6,264 bases of DNA from an uncultured Erysipelotrichaceae bacterium (GTDB lineage: Bacteria > Bacillota_I > Bacilli_A > RF39 > UBA660), in NCBI GenBank assembly GCA_951801995.1, contig CATOOY010000060.1:1-6264 (forward strand), given 5' to 3'. Shown in pieces: positions 6,103-6,264 of the stretch; the first letter of the stretch is position 1; every line of letters starts with the position of its first letter. The notes under the pieces are model-generated. The model saw only the letters and a list, made by a program, of their open reading frames with translations, was not told the origin of the DNA and searched no databases. The position numbers and the translations under genes were made by a program.

Positions 6103-6135
6103 AAATAAGTTCAAAAACTGAACTTGTTTTTATTT
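6097..6135. terminator. Shared terminator between agrD2 and the convergent kinase gene
   Basis: Same 17-bp hairpin as at 5631-5669 (arms 6097-6113 and 6119-6135, loop AAAAC). Both ends are A/T tracts, so it works on either strand. The left arm holds the agrD2 stop codon and the right arm holds the stop codon of the minus-strand gene ending at 6130. Confidence 0.82.
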
Positions 6136-6264
6136 TATCTTTATTTTTATAACTTGGCTAAAAATATCACCATTAAAAATTTTTTCATTTACTATATTAT
6201 CATTCTTATCTAAAATTTCTTTTACTATATTTAAACCATATCCATGATCTTTTCCTTTGCTTGT
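6130..6264 (-). CDS. C-terminal end of a GHKL histidine kinase, probably AgrC-like (partial)
   Basis: Only the last 44 codons are inside the window; the gene continues past the right edge. The translation begins TSKGKDHGYGLNIVKEILDK and ends VIKIKIK before TAA. The GYGLNIVKEI stretch, preceded by a lysine and glycine-rich loop (KGKDHG), matches the G2 ATP-lid region of HATPase_c/GHKL kinases, and the closing alternating hydrophobic residues fit the last beta strand of that fold. In agr systems the receptor AgrC is a GHKL kinase encoded next to agrBD, so this is likely the receptor or a component of the same circuit. The gene points toward agrD2 and overlaps its terminator, whereas in Staphylococcus agrC follows agrD on the same strand. 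The sensor region is not visible, so the AgrC call is an inference. Confidence 0.72.
   Translation of the reverse strand, partial: TSKGKDHGYGLNIVKEILDKNDNIVNEKIFNGDIFSQVIKIKIK

Larger units (their letters stand above)
5662..6135 (+). repeat. Tandem repeat unit 2: agrBD cassette with deleted agrB
   Basis: Second unit, abutting the first at the terminator tail. It repeats the upstream region, the first bases of agrB, the last 80 or so bases of agrB, the agrBD spacer, agrD and the terminator. From agrB start to agrD start it measures 142 bases, against 626 in unit 1, so about 484 net bases are missing. The 3' part is nearly identical to unit 1, whereas the upstream part has diverged noticeably more. 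Confidence 0.85.

Noticed and set aside
4702..6135. CRISPR array or insertion sequence as the explanation for the repeats
   Set aside because: There are only two units, hundreds of bases long and containing genes. No transposase, terminal inverted repeats or short regularly spaced repeats are seen. A simple tandem duplication explains the pattern.

Overview
The window is AT-rich DNA from a low-GC Bacillota, most likely a member of the Clostridia. The support is a clostridial-type SecA with a C-terminal zinc-binding tail, a long-form ribosome hibernation factor directly upstream of secA, AGGAGG-like ribosome binding sites, GTG starts, and an agr-type peptide signalling locus. No base or protein comparison was run, so genus and species are not assigned.

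Layout. Positions 9-4595 hold four genes, all on the minus strand. Read in transcription order (right to left) they are a single-domain cold-shock protein (4383-4595), long HPF (3769-4296), the preprotein translocase ATPase SecA (1064-3556) and a KilA-N domain DNA-binding protein (9-896). Hairpins after csp and hpf, and promoter-like elements before csp, hpf, secA and the KilA-N gene, suggest separate transcription units rather than one operon. The first three are housekeeping genes. The KilA-N gene is a phage-type accessory gene lying in the position where prfB often follows secA in Bacillota.

Positions 4702-6135 on the plus strand hold the most interesting part: a tandemly duplicated agrBD quorum-sensing cassette. 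Unit 1 has an AT-rich upstream region, a complete agrB (4888-5493), a 40-residue agrD (5514-5636) and a strong hairpin terminator. Unit 2 repeats the upstream region, but its agrB has lost about 484 net bases and is reduced to its two ends. It then carries an intact second agrD (5980-6102) and an identical terminator. The two AgrD precursors are identical at the nucleotide level over the leader (codons 1-19) and the tail (codons 33-40). All their differences fall in codons 20-32, the segment that should form the secreted cyclic peptide. One AgrB therefore probably processes two different signals. At the right edge a minus-strand gene (6130-6264, incomplete) ends convergently with agrD2 and shares its terminator. 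Its last 44 residues look like the end of a GHKL histidine kinase, probably the AgrC-type receptor of this locus. No response regulator is visible in the window.
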